Shown here: positions 50,971-60,443 of the stretch, piece after piece
Position numbering within the stretch: position 1 is the stretch's first letter
How the letters are laid out: each line of letters starts with the position of its first letter
Position numbers and translations under genes: made by a program
From: DATMER01 sp040349255
GTDB lineage: Bacteria > Acidobacteriota > Thermoanaerobaculia > Multivoradales > UBA5704
Reading direction: 5' to 3'
Assembly: GCA_040349255.1 (NCBI GenBank)
Contig: JBEQUE010000055.1
Coordinates: forward strand, 1 to 64,000
Length of the DNA stretch: 64,000 nucleotides
Notes under the pieces: generated by a model
Told to the model about the DNA's origin: nothing
The model's database searches: none
Seen by the model: only the letters and a program-made list of their open reading frames with translations

Positions 50971-51507
50971 TCAGCCGAGGCGGTAGAAGCTGAGCGAGCT
51001 CTCGCCGTAGCGCCGCGCGTCGGTTCGCACCAGCCGGCCGGCCTCGACCGGCAGGTCGGTGCGGGACGAGTGCTCCACCACGACCTCCGCGTCCGGCGCG
51101 AGGAGCGGCTGGAGACCGGCGAGGAGGGCGTCGTACTCCCCGAAGGCGTAGGGCGGGTCGGCAAAGGCGAGGTCGAACGGGCCGGTCAGGCGGACGAGTC
51201 CGGCGGGAAGCGGGAGCCGGCGGACCTCCGCCCTTTCGCCCAACTGCGCGGCGTTGGCCTCCAGGGTCTTCACGGCCCGCAGGCTCTCGTCCACGAAGAG
51301 GACCGCGAGCGCGCCGCGGCCCAGGGCTTCCAGGCCGACCACGCCGCTGCCCGCGAAGAGGTCGAGGACGCGGGCGCGGTCCAGGCGGTCGTTCCAGATC
51401 GAGAACAGCGCCTCGCGCACCCGGCCCTCGGTGGGACGAGCGCCGGGCGGCACGGCGAGGCCCCGGCCGCGGTGCGACCCGCCCGTGACGCGGACCCCCG
51501 GCTTCAC
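50971..51507 (-). CDS. rsmD: 16S rRNA (guanine(966)-N(2))-methyltransferase RsmD
   Basis: 178 aa. RsmD motifs: RVTGGSHRGRGL, RPTEGRVREALFSI, SAM-binding VLDLFAGSGVVGLEALGRGA and the catalytic DPPY in LAFADPPYAFGEY. Methylates G966 in the 30S subunit. GTG 51507 overlaps the upstream stop (GTGA). Confidence 0.95.
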   Translation of the reverse strand: MKPGVRVTGGSHRGRGLAVPPGARPTEGRVREALFSIWNDRLDRARVLDLFAGSGVVGLEALGRGALAVLFVDESLRAVKTLEANAAQLGERAEVRRLPLPAGLVRLTGPFDLAFADPPYAFGEYDALLAGLQPLLAPDAEVVVEHSSRTDLPVEAGRLVRTDARRYGESSLSFYRLG

Positions 51508-52145
51508 TTGCGCCTCGCGAGAAGCGCCACGAACTCCTTGTGCATCTCCTCGCGCAGCACGAAGATGTAGAGCGGCTCGTCGAGCCCCTGCAGCTCCACG
51601 GCCTTGTTGTCCGGCGTGAAGCGCACGATCCTGAAGCGCTGGCCATCCCGCCGCTTGAGCACGTCAAATCGGCGCGCTTCATAATCGACGGGAAGCTCCT
51701 CCTTGCCTCTCAGGTCCTCCACCTTCCCTTCCATGTCCTTGGCGACCTGGAGGACCCGCGACAGGCTCAGGGGCAGGGCGTCGTAGTGGGTGAAGTGGAA
51801 GACCTGTTCCGTCCGGCCGGGCAGCAGCAGGTGGAGCTCGCAGCGCTCGATATACGGTCCGGACACGCTGGAGGGCATGTGGCGCTTGGTCTCGGAGAGG
51901 TCCTCGGCCGCGAGCCGGTTCATCGCTCCGTCCAGCTCCTCGGGGCTCAGCTCCGACAGGCCCATCCACTCCTGGCCCGGCGGACCGTCGATCAGCCGCA
52001 CGGTCCCGTTCTGGAACAGGGTGACCTCCCGGTGGCCCAGCTCGTTGGCGCAGCCGTAGCGCAGCACCTCGATGGCGCGGTCGGACTCGGCCGCGGCCAG
52101 CGGAAGGGCCAGGAAGAGGAAGGCGGTCCAGAATCTACGTCGCAT
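51504..52145 (-). CDS. Secreted protein of unknown function
   Basis: 213 aa with a signal peptide (MRRRFWTAFLFLALPLAAAES). The mature part has a beta-rich first half (YGCANELGHREVTLFQNGTVRLIDG) and a charged C-terminal half. It overlaps the preceding nucleotidyltransferase gene by 11 bases and couples to rsmD. No family recognised. Confidence 0.65.
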   Translation of the reverse strand: MRRRFWTAFLFLALPLAAAESDRAIEVLRYGCANELGHREVTLFQNGTVRLIDGPPGQEWMGLSELSPEELDGAMNRLAAEDLSETKRHMPSSVSGPYIERCELHLLLPGRTEQVFHFTHYDALPLSLSRVLQVAKDMEGKVEDLRGKEELPVDYEARRFDVLKRRDGQRFRIVRFTPDNKAVELQGLDEPLYIFVLREEMHKEFVALLARRK

Positions 52146-54786
52146 CCGATGTCTCCAACAGCCGGGCGGCGAACTGCAATTCGTCCTCGGCCTCGACCCG
52201 TCCGTCGAGCCGCGCCCGGCGGGTCTCCTTGAGCGCGTCGCCGATCCGCGGCCCCGGCCGGAACCCGGCCGCGACCAGGTCCGCGCCCCGGATGCCCAGC
52301 TCGAACGTCCGCAGCTCGGTCAGGTCGCGGCGCGCCCAGGCGCGGACGGCCTCGTCCGGCTCCGCCAGGAGGAGGAGCAGCTCCTCCCCCGCCAGCGGCT
52401 CCAGGGCCTCGGCCGCCTGGTGCGGCAGGAGGTCCGGCCGCGCCAGCGCCCGACGCGCCGTTTCAAGACGCGCGGGGAACCCGGCCAGGAGCCGACGGTC
52501 CTCTCCCGCGAGCATCAGGCGGTCGGCGAGCCGGTCCAGCTCCGGCCCGTCGAGGTCGCCCGCCAGCGCCATCAGGTGCAGGCGCCAGACGCGCACGGGC
52601 GGATCGGCGAGTCCCTCCAGATGGTACCAGTCCCAGGCCGCTCGCGCGTTGCGCAGTCGATCCCGGGCGCCATCCTCCAGGCCGATGCACGGATGGAGGA
52701 CGCGGAGCAGATCCAGCTCGGCCAGGCGCTCGATGCCGCGCAGGGCGAGCGCCGGGTCGTCGAGCAGCAGGACCAGCTCGTCGCGCAGCCGGGAGCCGGA
52801 GAGGTGGTCGAAGATCCCCTCGCCGAGCGCCACCTCGACGAGCCGCAGCGTCTCCGCCGAGAGGTGGAAGCCGAGCCGCAGCTCCAGGCGCACGGCGCGC
52901 AGGACGCGCGTCGGGTCGTCGATGAAGGAGAGACTGTGGAGGGCCCGCAGGGTCTTCTCCTTGAGGTCGTGCCGGCCGCCGAAGTAGTCGATCAGCTCCG
53001 GCACCTCTCCGGGTCCGAGGCGGATGGCGAGGGTGTTGATCGTGAAGTCGCGCCGGAACAGGTCCTGGCGCAGCGCCGAGGTCTGCACCTCCGGCAGCGC
53101 CGCGGGCGCGCGGTAGAACTCGCTGCGCGCCGTGGCGACGTCGATGTGGAAGCCGTCCGGATCGACCACCACGGCGGTGAGGAAGGCGGGATGGGTGCGC
53201 ACCCGGCCGCCCAGCTCTTCGGCGAGGAGCGCGGCGAAGCCGAGGCCGTCGCCCTCGACGACCAGGTCGAGATCGCGGTTCTCGCGCCCGAGCAGGAGAT
53301 CGCGCACGAGGCCGCCGACCAGGTGGACCGGGATGCCCTGCCGCCGCGAGACCGCCGCGATGCGCCCGACGAGCCCGCGCAGGAACGGCGGCAGGCGCTG
53401 CTGGAGGAGCCGGGCGATCTTCTCCTTGCGCTCCCGGAGCTGCTCGACGCGCCGGTCGAAACGGCGGTCGAGGTCGGAGAGACGGCCGTGGAGGTGGCGG
53501 AGCACCTGCATGCGGGTGATCAGGCCGAGGGGCCGACCGCCCGGGTCGCCCACCAGGATGAACCGGGGGTGTCGGGCGAGCATGCGCTCCCCCACCTCGT
53601 CGGCGGAGGCGGACGGGCCGATCCACTCCAGCTCCGGGCTCATCACGGTCTCCACCGGCCGGCCGCCCAGGCCGTGCTGGATCGCGGCGTCCAGGATCTG
53701 GCGGGTGACGGTGCCCGCGACCCGGTCGCCGTCGAAGACCGGGGCCGCGTTGACCCGGCGGGTGTTGAGGTAGGTCTTCGCCGCGTCGATCGGCAGGCCG
53801 GCCGGGAGCTCGACGAACGGCGAGATCATCAGGTCGCGCGCCCGGGCGGCGGGAGGCAGGGTGTCGCGCAGCCCGGCCAGCAGGCGCTCGCGGACCTCCA
53901 GGGTGGTCTCACCCTTGATGCGGGCCGAGGCCGCGGTGGCGTGCCCTCCTCCTCCGCCGAAGCGGGCCAGGAATTCGCCGAGGTCGAAGCCTTCGAGATC
54001 CCCGCGCGCGATCACGGTGACGTGGTCGCCCTCCGTCCCCTCGCCGAAGAGGGCGAAGAGGACTGGCAGCTCGAAGATCTCCAGGCAGCGGGAGACGAGC
54101 GGCGCCAGCTCCTCGACGTAGGCCTCCAGGTCCACCTCCACGAAGCCGACGCGGTGGCCGTGGATGCGATGGACCTCCAGGCGCCGGGTCATGCGGTGGA
54201 GGATCTCCAGGCGGCCGGGGTCGAGCGGGCGCGAGACGAAGCGCCGGACCGTGGCGAGGTCGCCGCCCTGGGCGAGGAGCCAGACCGCGGCCTCGAAGTC
54301 GCGCGGGCTGGTGGTGGCGTAGGTCAGCGAGCCGGTGTCCTCGTAGATGCCGAGGAGAAGCAGGTCGGCCTCGACGGAGCTGACCGGCAGTCCGCGCTGC
54401 CGCAGCTCCTCGACCAGGAGCGTCGAGGTCGAGCCGGCCCCGGGATCGACCCGGCCGCCGCGGGTCTCCACGTCGGAGTCGGTGTCCGGGTGGTGGTCGT
54501 AGGCCCAGACCTCGATGCCCGGGTTTTCGTCCAGCCAGTCGGCGAGGACGCCGATGCGCTCCCGCTGGCGGACGTCGCAGAGGATCACCCGGGTGAGCGA
54601 TCCGGGGTCGATCTCCCTGTGCCGCAGCTCGGAGAGCTCGAACAGGCCGCTCTCCAGCATGCGGCGCAGCGACTCCTCGCGGGAGCCCGGGAAGAACAGC
54701 CTGGCCTCCGGGTGGAGCTTCAGGGCCGCGACCATGGCGGCGAAGGCGTCGAAGTCGGCGCCGATGTGGGTGGAGATGAGGTGCAT
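52135..54786 (-). CDS. DHH-CBS-tRNA nucleotidyltransferase fusion (A-adding type)
   Basis: 883 aa. N-terminal DHH phosphoesterase (THIGADFDAFAAM, YDHHPDTDSD) and DHHA1 (RFGGGGGHATAASA), two CBS domains (about 310-425). Then a class II poly(A) polymerase/CCA-type head (VHLVGGLVRDLLLGRENRDLDLVVEG, RRDFTINTLAIRL, DDPTRVLRAVR) and helical tail. The fusion is known from bacteria with split CCA-adding activity, where this enzyme adds the terminal A; the DHH part may be a nuclease. Starts directly after the dnaE stop. Confidence 0.9.
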   Translation of the reverse strand: MHLISTHIGADFDAFAAMVAALKLHPEARLFFPGSREESLRRMLESGLFELSELRHREIDPGSLTRVILCDVRQRERIGVLADWLDENPGIEVWAYDHHPDTDSDVETRGGRVDPGAGSTSTLLVEELRQRGLPVSSVEADLLLLGIYEDTGSLTYATTSPRDFEAAVWLLAQGGDLATVRRFVSRPLDPGRLEILHRMTRRLEVHRIHGHRVGFVEVDLEAYVEELAPLVSRCLEIFELPVLFALFGEGTEGDHVTVIARGDLEGFDLGEFLARFGGGGGHATAASARIKGETTLEVRERLLAGLRDTLPPAARARDLMISPFVELPAGLPIDAAKTYLNTRRVNAAPVFDGDRVAGTVTRQILDAAIQHGLGGRPVETVMSPELEWIGPSASADEVGERMLARHPRFILVGDPGGRPLGLITRMQVLRHLHGRLSDLDRRFDRRVEQLRERKEKIARLLQQRLPPFLRGLVGRIAAVSRRQGIPVHLVGGLVRDLLLGRENRDLDLVVEGDGLGFAALLAEELGGRVRTHPAFLTAVVVDPDGFHIDVATARSEFYRAPAALPEVQTSALRQDLFRRDFTINTLAIRLGPGEVPELIDYFGGRHDLKEKTLRALHSLSFIDDPTRVLRAVRLELRLGFHLSAETLRLVEVALGEGIFDHLSGSRLRDELVLLLDDPALALRGIERLAELDLLRVLHPCIGLEDGARDRLRNARAAWDWYHLEGLADPPVRVWRLHLMALAGDLDGPELDRLADRLMLAGEDRRLLAGFPARLETARRALARPDLLPHQAAEALEPLAGEELLLLLAEPDEAVRAWARRDLTELRTFELGIRGADLVAAGFRPGPRIGDALKETRRARLDGRVEAEDELQFAARLLETSDAT

Positions 54787-57700
54787 CTACGCCGCGCTGT
54801 AGCGCTCGCGGATCGCGCCCTGCCCGAGCAGCCCCTCGATCGAGGCGGCGAGCTTGGGGCCGAAGTCGATCTTGTAGGTCTCCTTCGGCGCGATCCAGAC
54901 GGTCTGGTCCGGGTACTGGATGCCGAGCTTGACCGGCACGTCGCCGGGATGCTCCTTGAGCAGGTCGCTCAGCTTGAGCATCGTGTTGGTGGACACGGTC
55001 GAGGGCTGGAACACCAGCTCCACCTTGGCCAGCGACGGGCCGAGGTTCGTCACCGGCACGATCTCCTCCACCGTGATCTCGACGTCCGTGCCGCGCTCGC
55101 GAAGCTGGCCCTTGACCAGGACCACGGCGTCGTCGGACAGCAGGTGGCCGAACTTCTCGAGCTGGCTGGCGAAAAGGGTGACCGGGAGGCTGCCTTCGAG
55201 GTCCTCCAGCACGAAGCGGCCCATGAACTTGCCGGCGTTCGGACCGCTCTTGATCTTCACCCGGCTCATGTTGGCCACGATGCCGCCGAGCGTGACCGTG
55301 CCCTCGGCGCCCTCCTTGAGCGAGGCGGTGGTGTGCGTGGTCATCCGCTCAAGCTGGGCCTGGTGCTCGGTGAGCGGGTTGCCGGTGAGATAGAAGCCGA
55401 GCGCCTCCTTCTCGAACTTGACCCGCTCGCGCTCGGGCCATGGCGGCGTCTTCGGGTCGGGCTGCGGCTCCCTGAGCATCGAGCCGCCTCCCAGGAGCGC
55501 GCCGAAGAGGTTGTTCTGCCCCTCCTCGCGCTCGCGCCGCCGGCGCTGGCCGTAGTCGAGGATCGCGTCGATCGTCTCCCAGAGCGCGGCGCGGTGAGGG
55601 CCGAAGTCGTCGAAGGCGCCGGCCTTGACCAGCGACTCCCAGACCTTCCGGTTGGCCTGGCGGAGATCGACCTCGGTGGCGATCTGGGCCAGGCTCTGGA
55701 ACCGGCCGACGCGCCGCCGGGCTTCCAGGAGTGAATCGATCGCCCCTTCTCCCACCCCCTTCACCGCGCCGAGGCCGAAACGGATCCCGTTCTCGACCAC
55801 GGTGAAGACGTAGCCGCTCTCGTTGACGTCCGGCGGCAGGATCTCGATGCCCATGTTCGTCCGGCACTCGGCGATGTACTTGGCGATCTCGTCGGAAGAC
55901 GAAAGCTCGGAGTTGAGCATCGCGGCCATGAAGGCGACCGGATGGTGGGCCTTCAGGTAGGCGGTCTGGTAGGCCACCATGGCGTAGGCCACGCTGTGGC
56001 TCTTGTTGAAGCCGTAGCCGGCGAAGGGCTCGATCTTGTCCCAGAGATCCGAGGCCCGCTGCGGCGGCATGCCACGGCCGGCGGCTCCGTCGACGAACTT
56101 CGCCTTCATCTTGGCCATGACGTCGACCTTCTTCTTGCCCATGGCCTTGCGCAGCATGTCCGCGTCGGCCATGCTGAAACCGGCCACCTCCACGCCGATC
56201 ATCATCACCTGCTCCTGGTAGACGATGATGCCGTAGGTCTCCTCCAGGATCGGCTGCATCTCGGGAGCCAGATAGGCGAACTTCTTGCCCTGCTTGCGCT
56301 GGATGTACTCGTCGACCAGCGTCATGGCACCCGGACGGTAGAGCGCGTTCAAGGCGGCCAGCTCTTCGAACCGCGATGGCTTGAATCGCCGCAGCAGGTC
56401 GGTCATGCCGCGCGATTCAAACTGGAAGATGCCGCTCGTGCGCCCGTCGCAGAACAGGCGGAAGACTTCCGGGTCGTCGAGCGGCAGGGTTTCGAGGTCG
56501 ACCTCGATCCCCTGCTGCCGGAGGATCTTGATCGCGTCGTCGATGACCGTGAGGGTGCGCAGGCCCAGGAAGTCCATCTTGAGAAGGCCGAGCTTCTCGA
56601 TGATGGTCATGTCCCACTGGGTCATGATCTGCTCTTCGTCGCCCTTGGTGGCCTTGTAGAGCGGCACCAGGTCGTCGAGCCGCCGCGGCGTGATCACGAT
56701 GCCGGCGGCGTGGACCGAGGCGTGGCGGGTGAGGCCCTCCAGGCGGGAGCCCACCTCCACGACCTGCTTGACCTCGGGGTCCTTCTCCATCTCGGATTTG
56801 AGCGCGTCGATCTCCTTGGCCGCCTGGCCGAGAGATTTGGTCATGTCCGGCAGGAGCTTCGCGATCCGGTCGACCTTGGCGTAGGGCAGGCCCATGACGC
56901 GGCCGACGTCGCGGATCACGGCCTTGGCGGCGAGCGTCCCGAAGGTGATGATCTGGGCCACGCGGTCGCGGCCGTACTTCTCCGACACGTAGTGGATGAC
57001 CTCGCCGCGCCGCCGCATGCAGAAATCGATGTCGATGTCGGGCATGCTGATGCGGTCGGGATTGAGGAAGCGCTCGAACAGCAGGTCGTACTGGAGCGGG
57101 TCGATGTCGGTGATCTTCATCGCCCAGGAGACCACCGAGCCGGCGGCCGAGCCGCGGCCCGGGCCGACCGGGATGTCGTGCTCCTTGGCGTAGCGGATGA
57201 AGTCCCAGACCACCAGGAAGTAGCCCGCGAAGCCCATCTTCTCGATGACCTGGATCTCGTATTCGAGGCGCTCGCGGTAGCGCGACTCGGGGTTTTTCTC
57301 CAGGCGCTTCGCGTTCCTCCGGCGCAGCGGCTCCAGGCGCTCCTCCAGCCCCTCGCGCACCACCTTCGCGAAGTAGCCCTGGAGGGTGTGCCCCTCGGGC
57401 ACGGTGAACTCGGGGAGCTGGTAACCGTCCATCGGGATCACCAGGTCGCAGCGCTCGGCGATGGCGAGCGTGTTCTCGATCGCCTGGTGATCGTCCGGGA
57501 AGAGCTTGTGCATCTCCTCCGCCGACTTCAGGTAGAAGTTGTCGGAGGCGTACTTCATCCGGTCCGGATCGTTGAAGGTCTTCTGGGTGCCGATGCAGAG
57601 CAGCACGTCGTGCGCGAAGGCGTCGTCCTTCTTGTGGTAGTGGCAGTCGTTCGAGACCACGAGCGGGATGCCGGTGCGCTGCGCGATGCGGCGGGTGACC

Positions 57701-58260
57701 TCCGCGGCGAGCCGCTGCTCCGGAATCCCGTGGTCCTGCATTTCGAGGTAGTAGTTGCCTTCGCCGAAGATCTCCAGGAACTCGCGCGCCGAGGCCTCGG
57801 CCTCCTTCTCCTGGTTGGCGACGATCTTCTCGTTGACCTCGCCCTTCAGGCACGCGGACAGGCAGATCAGCCCCTCGCTGTGCTTGCGGAGCATCTCCTT
57901 GTCGATGCGCGGCTTGTAGTAGAACCCCTCCAGGTAGGCCGAGGAGGTGAGCTTGAGCAGGTTCCGGTAGCCGGTCTCGTTGCGCGCCAGGAGCACCAGA
58001 TGGTTGCTGCTCCCCCTGCCGGGAGTGCGGTCCAGGCGGCTCCCCTGCGCGACGTAGGCCTCGACGCCGAGGATCGGCTTGATGCCCTTGTCCCTCGCCC
58101 GGGTGTAGAACTCGATCGCGCCGAACATGTTCCCGTGGTCCGTGAGGGCCACGGCCGGCATGCCCATCGCGGCGACCGTGTTGAGCACGTCGTCGAGACG
58201 GTTGGCTCCGTCGAGCAGGCTGTACTGGCTGTGGAGATGGAGGTGGACGAAGTCGGACAT
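54787..58260 (-). CDS. dnaE: DNA polymerase III subunit alpha
   Basis: 1157 aa. N-terminal PHP domain (HLHLHSQYSLLDGANRL, TDHGNMFGAIEFY), polymerase domain with the catalytic acidic motif MPDIDIDFCMRRR, GPGRGSAAGSVVSW, tandem HhH (FGLGAVKGVGEGAIDSLLEAR) and an OB-fold region (VTLGGIVANMSRVKIKSGPN). Typical DnaE1 length; main replicative polymerase. Followed without spacing by the DHH-CBS fusion gene. Confidence 0.97.
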   Translation of the reverse strand: MSDFVHLHLHSQYSLLDGANRLDDVLNTVAAMGMPAVALTDHGNMFGAIEFYTRARDKGIKPILGVEAYVAQGSRLDRTPGRGSSNHLVLLARNETGYRNLLKLTSSAYLEGFYYKPRIDKEMLRKHSEGLICLSACLKGEVNEKIVANQEKEAEASAREFLEIFGEGNYYLEMQDHGIPEQRLAAEVTRRIAQRTGIPLVVSNDCHYHKKDDAFAHDVLLCIGTQKTFNDPDRMKYASDNFYLKSAEEMHKLFPDDHQAIENTLAIAERCDLVIPMDGYQLPEFTVPEGHTLQGYFAKVVREGLEERLEPLRRRNAKRLEKNPESRYRERLEYEIQVIEKMGFAGYFLVVWDFIRYAKEHDIPVGPGRGSAAGSVVSWAMKITDIDPLQYDLLFERFLNPDRISMPDIDIDFCMRRRGEVIHYVSEKYGRDRVAQIITFGTLAAKAVIRDVGRVMGLPYAKVDRIAKLLPDMTKSLGQAAKEIDALKSEMEKDPEVKQVVEVGSRLEGLTRHASVHAAGIVITPRRLDDLVPLYKATKGDEEQIMTQWDMTIIEKLGLLKMDFLGLRTLTVIDDAIKILRQQGIEVDLETLPLDDPEVFRLFCDGRTSGIFQFESRGMTDLLRRFKPSRFEELAALNALYRPGAMTLVDEYIQRKQGKKFAYLAPEMQPILEETYGIIVYQEQVMMIGVEVAGFSMADADMLRKAMGKKKVDVMAKMKAKFVDGAAGRGMPPQRASDLWDKIEPFAGYGFNKSHSVAYAMVAYQTAYLKAHHPVAFMAAMLNSELSSSDEIAKYIAECRTNMGIEILPPDVNESGYVFTVVENGIRFGLGAVKGVGEGAIDSLLEARRRVGRFQSLAQIATEVDLRQANRKVWESLVKAGAFDDFGPHRAALWETIDAILDYGQRRRREREEGQNNLFGALLGGGSMLREPQPDPKTPPWPERERVKFEKEALGFYLTGNPLTEHQAQLERMTTHTTASLKEGAEGTVTLGGIVANMSRVKIKSGPNAGKFMGRFVLEDLEGSLPVTLFASQLEKFGHLLSDDAVVLVKGQLRERGTDVEITVEEIVPVTNLGPSLAKVELVFQPSTVSTNTMLKLSDLLKEHPGDVPVKLGIQYPDQTVWIAPKETYKIDFGPKLAASIEGLLGQGAIRERYSAA

Positions 58261-58280
58261 CGTCCGTGGATGTTACCAGA

Positions 58281-58841
58281 TCAGGACACCACCGGAGGAC
58301 GTTCCAGCCGGCTCATCCGGAACATGTAGTGCAGCCCGGAGGAGAGGGTCGTGAAGGCGACGAGATAGAGGAGCAGGGTGGCGGCCGGCTCCAGGTTCGG
58401 CAGCGTGGGCGAGACCAGGACCACCAGCACGGTCACCACCTGGCAGAGCGTATTGAATTTGCTCAGCTTGCTGGGCGGGAAGTTGCGGATTCCCGACGCC
58501 AGGGCCAGGATCACGGCCATCACCACGATCAGCAGGTCGCGGGCGATGACCAGCACGGTGATCCAGACCGGGATCTGGACGCCGTGGTTGAGGCTGGGGA
58601 TCGACAGGCTGATGTAGGCCGAGGTGAGGAGGATCTTGTCGGCGATCGGATCGAGATAGGCGCCGAGCAGCGACTGCTGGTTGGCGATCCGCGCGATGAA
58701 GCCGTCGAGCGCGTCGGTCACGCCGGCCACCAGGAAGAGGATCAGGGCGCGCAGGGCCTGGCCGTCGAGCACCGCGATGATGAACAGCGGCACCAGACCC
58801 ATCCGCAGGACCGACAGGAGGTTCGGGATGGTGAACTTCAC
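58281..58841 (-). CDS. pgsA: CDP-diacylglycerol-glycerol-3-phosphate 3-phosphatidyltransferase
   Basis: 186 aa with five to six membrane helices. CDP-alcohol phosphotransferase motif DALDGFIAR followed by GAYLDPIADK supplies all required Asp residues. Starts phosphatidylglycerol synthesis. GTG 58841 overlaps the stop of the upstream lipoprotein gene. Confidence 0.92.
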   Translation of the reverse strand: MKFTIPNLLSVLRMGLVPLFIIAVLDGQALRALILFLVAGVTDALDGFIARIANQQSLLGAYLDPIADKILLTSAYISLSIPSLNHGVQIPVWITVLVIARDLLIVVMAVILALASGIRNFPPSKLSKFNTLCQVVTVLVVLVSPTLPNLEPAATLLLYLVAFTTLSSGLHYMFRMSRLERPPVVS

Positions 58842-60226
58842 GAGGTGCCCAGGAGCTTCAGGGTGCGGCGGATGAGCTCGACCGTCTCGCCGCCGGCGAC
58901 TCCCGAGGACTGCCGGCACTCCTCTTCTGGAGCGAGGAGCCCGCAGGCGGCCGCCGCGTCGCAGGCCGCGGAGGTGGACGGGTAGCCCCGGCCCGCGGCG
59001 CCGAGGCAGGAGGGCGGCTGGTCGGCGCGGGCCAGGACGAGGGCGAGGCTGCGCAGCGCCGTGGACCTCCGCGCCGGAGATCCGGGCGAGAAGCGGTGCA
59101 GCGTCGAGTCCACCTCCATGAGGCCGAGGTTCACCACGCGCACGATCTCCTCCTGGTGCGGATGGTCGAGGATGTCGGTGGCGATGCGGCCGGCCGCCGG
59201 CCGGCCGTAGCGCACGCTCGGGATGAGCCAGTAGAGCAGCACGGCGAGGTCCGCCCGGGTCAGCTCGGTCTTCGCTGCCACCTCCTGGACGTCCCTGGGC
59301 AGCAGCGACACCCGCCAGCGGAACTTGGCGGCGGCGAGCTTCTCCTGGAGCGCCGGGTCCTTCGGGTTCTCGGACGCGAGCGTCTGGAAGATCTGCAGGC
59401 CGGTCCCCGGGTCCCCGACCGCGAGCTCCAGGTCGGCCCGGTGCTCGGTCAGGGCGCGGTCGTCGGGCCGCCGCGCGGACAGGCCCTGGACCGCGGTCAG
59501 CTCGGCCTTGCGGTCGCCCCGGGCCACGGCGAGGTCGCGCGCGCCTTCGAGCGTGCCGACCTCGTCCGGCGCCCAGCGGCGCAGGAGCGCGAGGTGCTTC
59601 TCGGCCTCGTCGATCCGGTCCTGGCGCACGGCCTCGCGCAGCCGGTTCGAGACGATCTCGACCGCCCGCGGATGCAGCTCGCCGACCTTCTGGAAGGCGC
59701 GCGGGTTGCGGGCGGCGATCTCGCGGAACGCCGAGTAGGCCAGAGGGATGTCGTCGGCCTGCTCGGCGGCGCGGCCGAGCACGAGCTGGCCCGCCACGTA
59801 CTGCGGCATCTGGTCCAGGAGCGGCAGCAGGCGCTCGATCACCTTGACGGGCTCGCCCTCGCCCAGCTCGACCTCGGCGACGAGCACCTGGGCGGGGACG
59901 AACGAGGGGTCCTCCTCCAGCAGGCCGGCCGCGGTCTCCAGGGCCTCGTCCCGCGCGCTCGCCGTGACGAGCCCGCGCCAGGCGTCCCGCAGGCGCTCCT
60001 GGCGCCCGGCGTCCACCTCCCGGGGGAACCCGGTCAGGGGATCGACGAGGTACGCCTGCTCCTGGGGGGCGAACGGCTGGGCCTGGGGACGGGCGGGCTC
60101 CGGCGGCGGTGCCGGGCTCGGCGCCGAGCCGCAGGCGCCCAGCGCGAAGAGCGCCAGGACCGCCGCGGCCCGGAATATCCAGCGACGGCAGCGCCAGCAG
60201 CGCCGGCCGCGCCGTGCCCCGGGCAC
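58838..60226 (-). CDS. Putative lipoprotein with TPR-like repeats
   Basis: 462 aa from GTG 60226, two bases after the hfq stop; an ATG at 60268 inside hfq is the alternative. Lipobox LGAC, a Pro-rich linker (SAPSPAPPPEPARPQ), then helical repeats of tetratricopeptide type (LLEEDPSFVPAQVLVAEVEL, RAAEQADDIPLAYSAFREIA). The C-terminal third is cysteine-rich (SCLG, ACDAAAACG). No family beyond TPR was recognised. Confidence 0.7.
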   Translation of the reverse strand: MPGARRGRRCWRCRRWIFRAAAVLALFALGACGSAPSPAPPPEPARPQAQPFAPQEQAYLVDPLTGFPREVDAGRQERLRDAWRGLVTASARDEALETAAGLLEEDPSFVPAQVLVAEVELGEGEPVKVIERLLPLLDQMPQYVAGQLVLGRAAEQADDIPLAYSAFREIAARNPRAFQKVGELHPRAVEIVSNRLREAVRQDRIDEAEKHLALLRRWAPDEVGTLEGARDLAVARGDRKAELTAVQGLSARRPDDRALTEHRADLELAVGDPGTGLQIFQTLASENPKDPALQEKLAAAKFRWRVSLLPRDVQEVAAKTELTRADLAVLLYWLIPSVRYGRPAAGRIATDILDHPHQEEIVRVVNLGLMEVDSTLHRFSPGSPARRSTALRSLALVLARADQPPSCLGAAGRGYPSTSAACDAAAACGLLAPEEECRQSSGVAGGETVELIRRTLKLLGTS

Positions 60227-60227
60227 G

Positions 60228-60443
60228 TCAGGCGGGGTGCGGCGCGGCCGAAATCGTGGCAATGGCATGCTTGTAGATGAGGATTTCCCTGCCTTCGCTC
60301 TCCAGAACCACGGCGAAGCGGTCGAATCGCTTGAGACGCCCGAGCAGGTGACGACCCGTCACCAGCTCCAGGTACATCGTCTGGCCTTCCTTGAGGCTCT
60401 GGAAGAGATACCCGTCCTGAATGTTGATGTTGTGCTTAGCCAT
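60228..60443 (-). CDS. hfq: RNA chaperone Hfq
   Basis: 71 aa. Sm1 motif with NIQDGYLFQSLKEG and YLELVTGRHLLGRLKRFDRFAVVLE, Sm2 motif LIYKHAIATI (YKHA core intact). Hexameric RNA-binding protein that promotes sRNA-mRNA pairing. It has almost no C-terminal extension. Follows miaA with an 8-base overlap, as in many bacteria. Confidence 0.95.
   Translation of the reverse strand: MAKHNINIQDGYLFQSLKEGQTMYLELVTGRHLLGRLKRFDRFAVVLESEGREILIYKHAIATISAAPHPA

Noticed and set aside
52072..55734. 1220-codon plus-strand open frame opposite the DHH fusion and dnaE
   Set aside because: Antisense artefact in GC-rich DNA; the minus-strand genes have complete domain sets.
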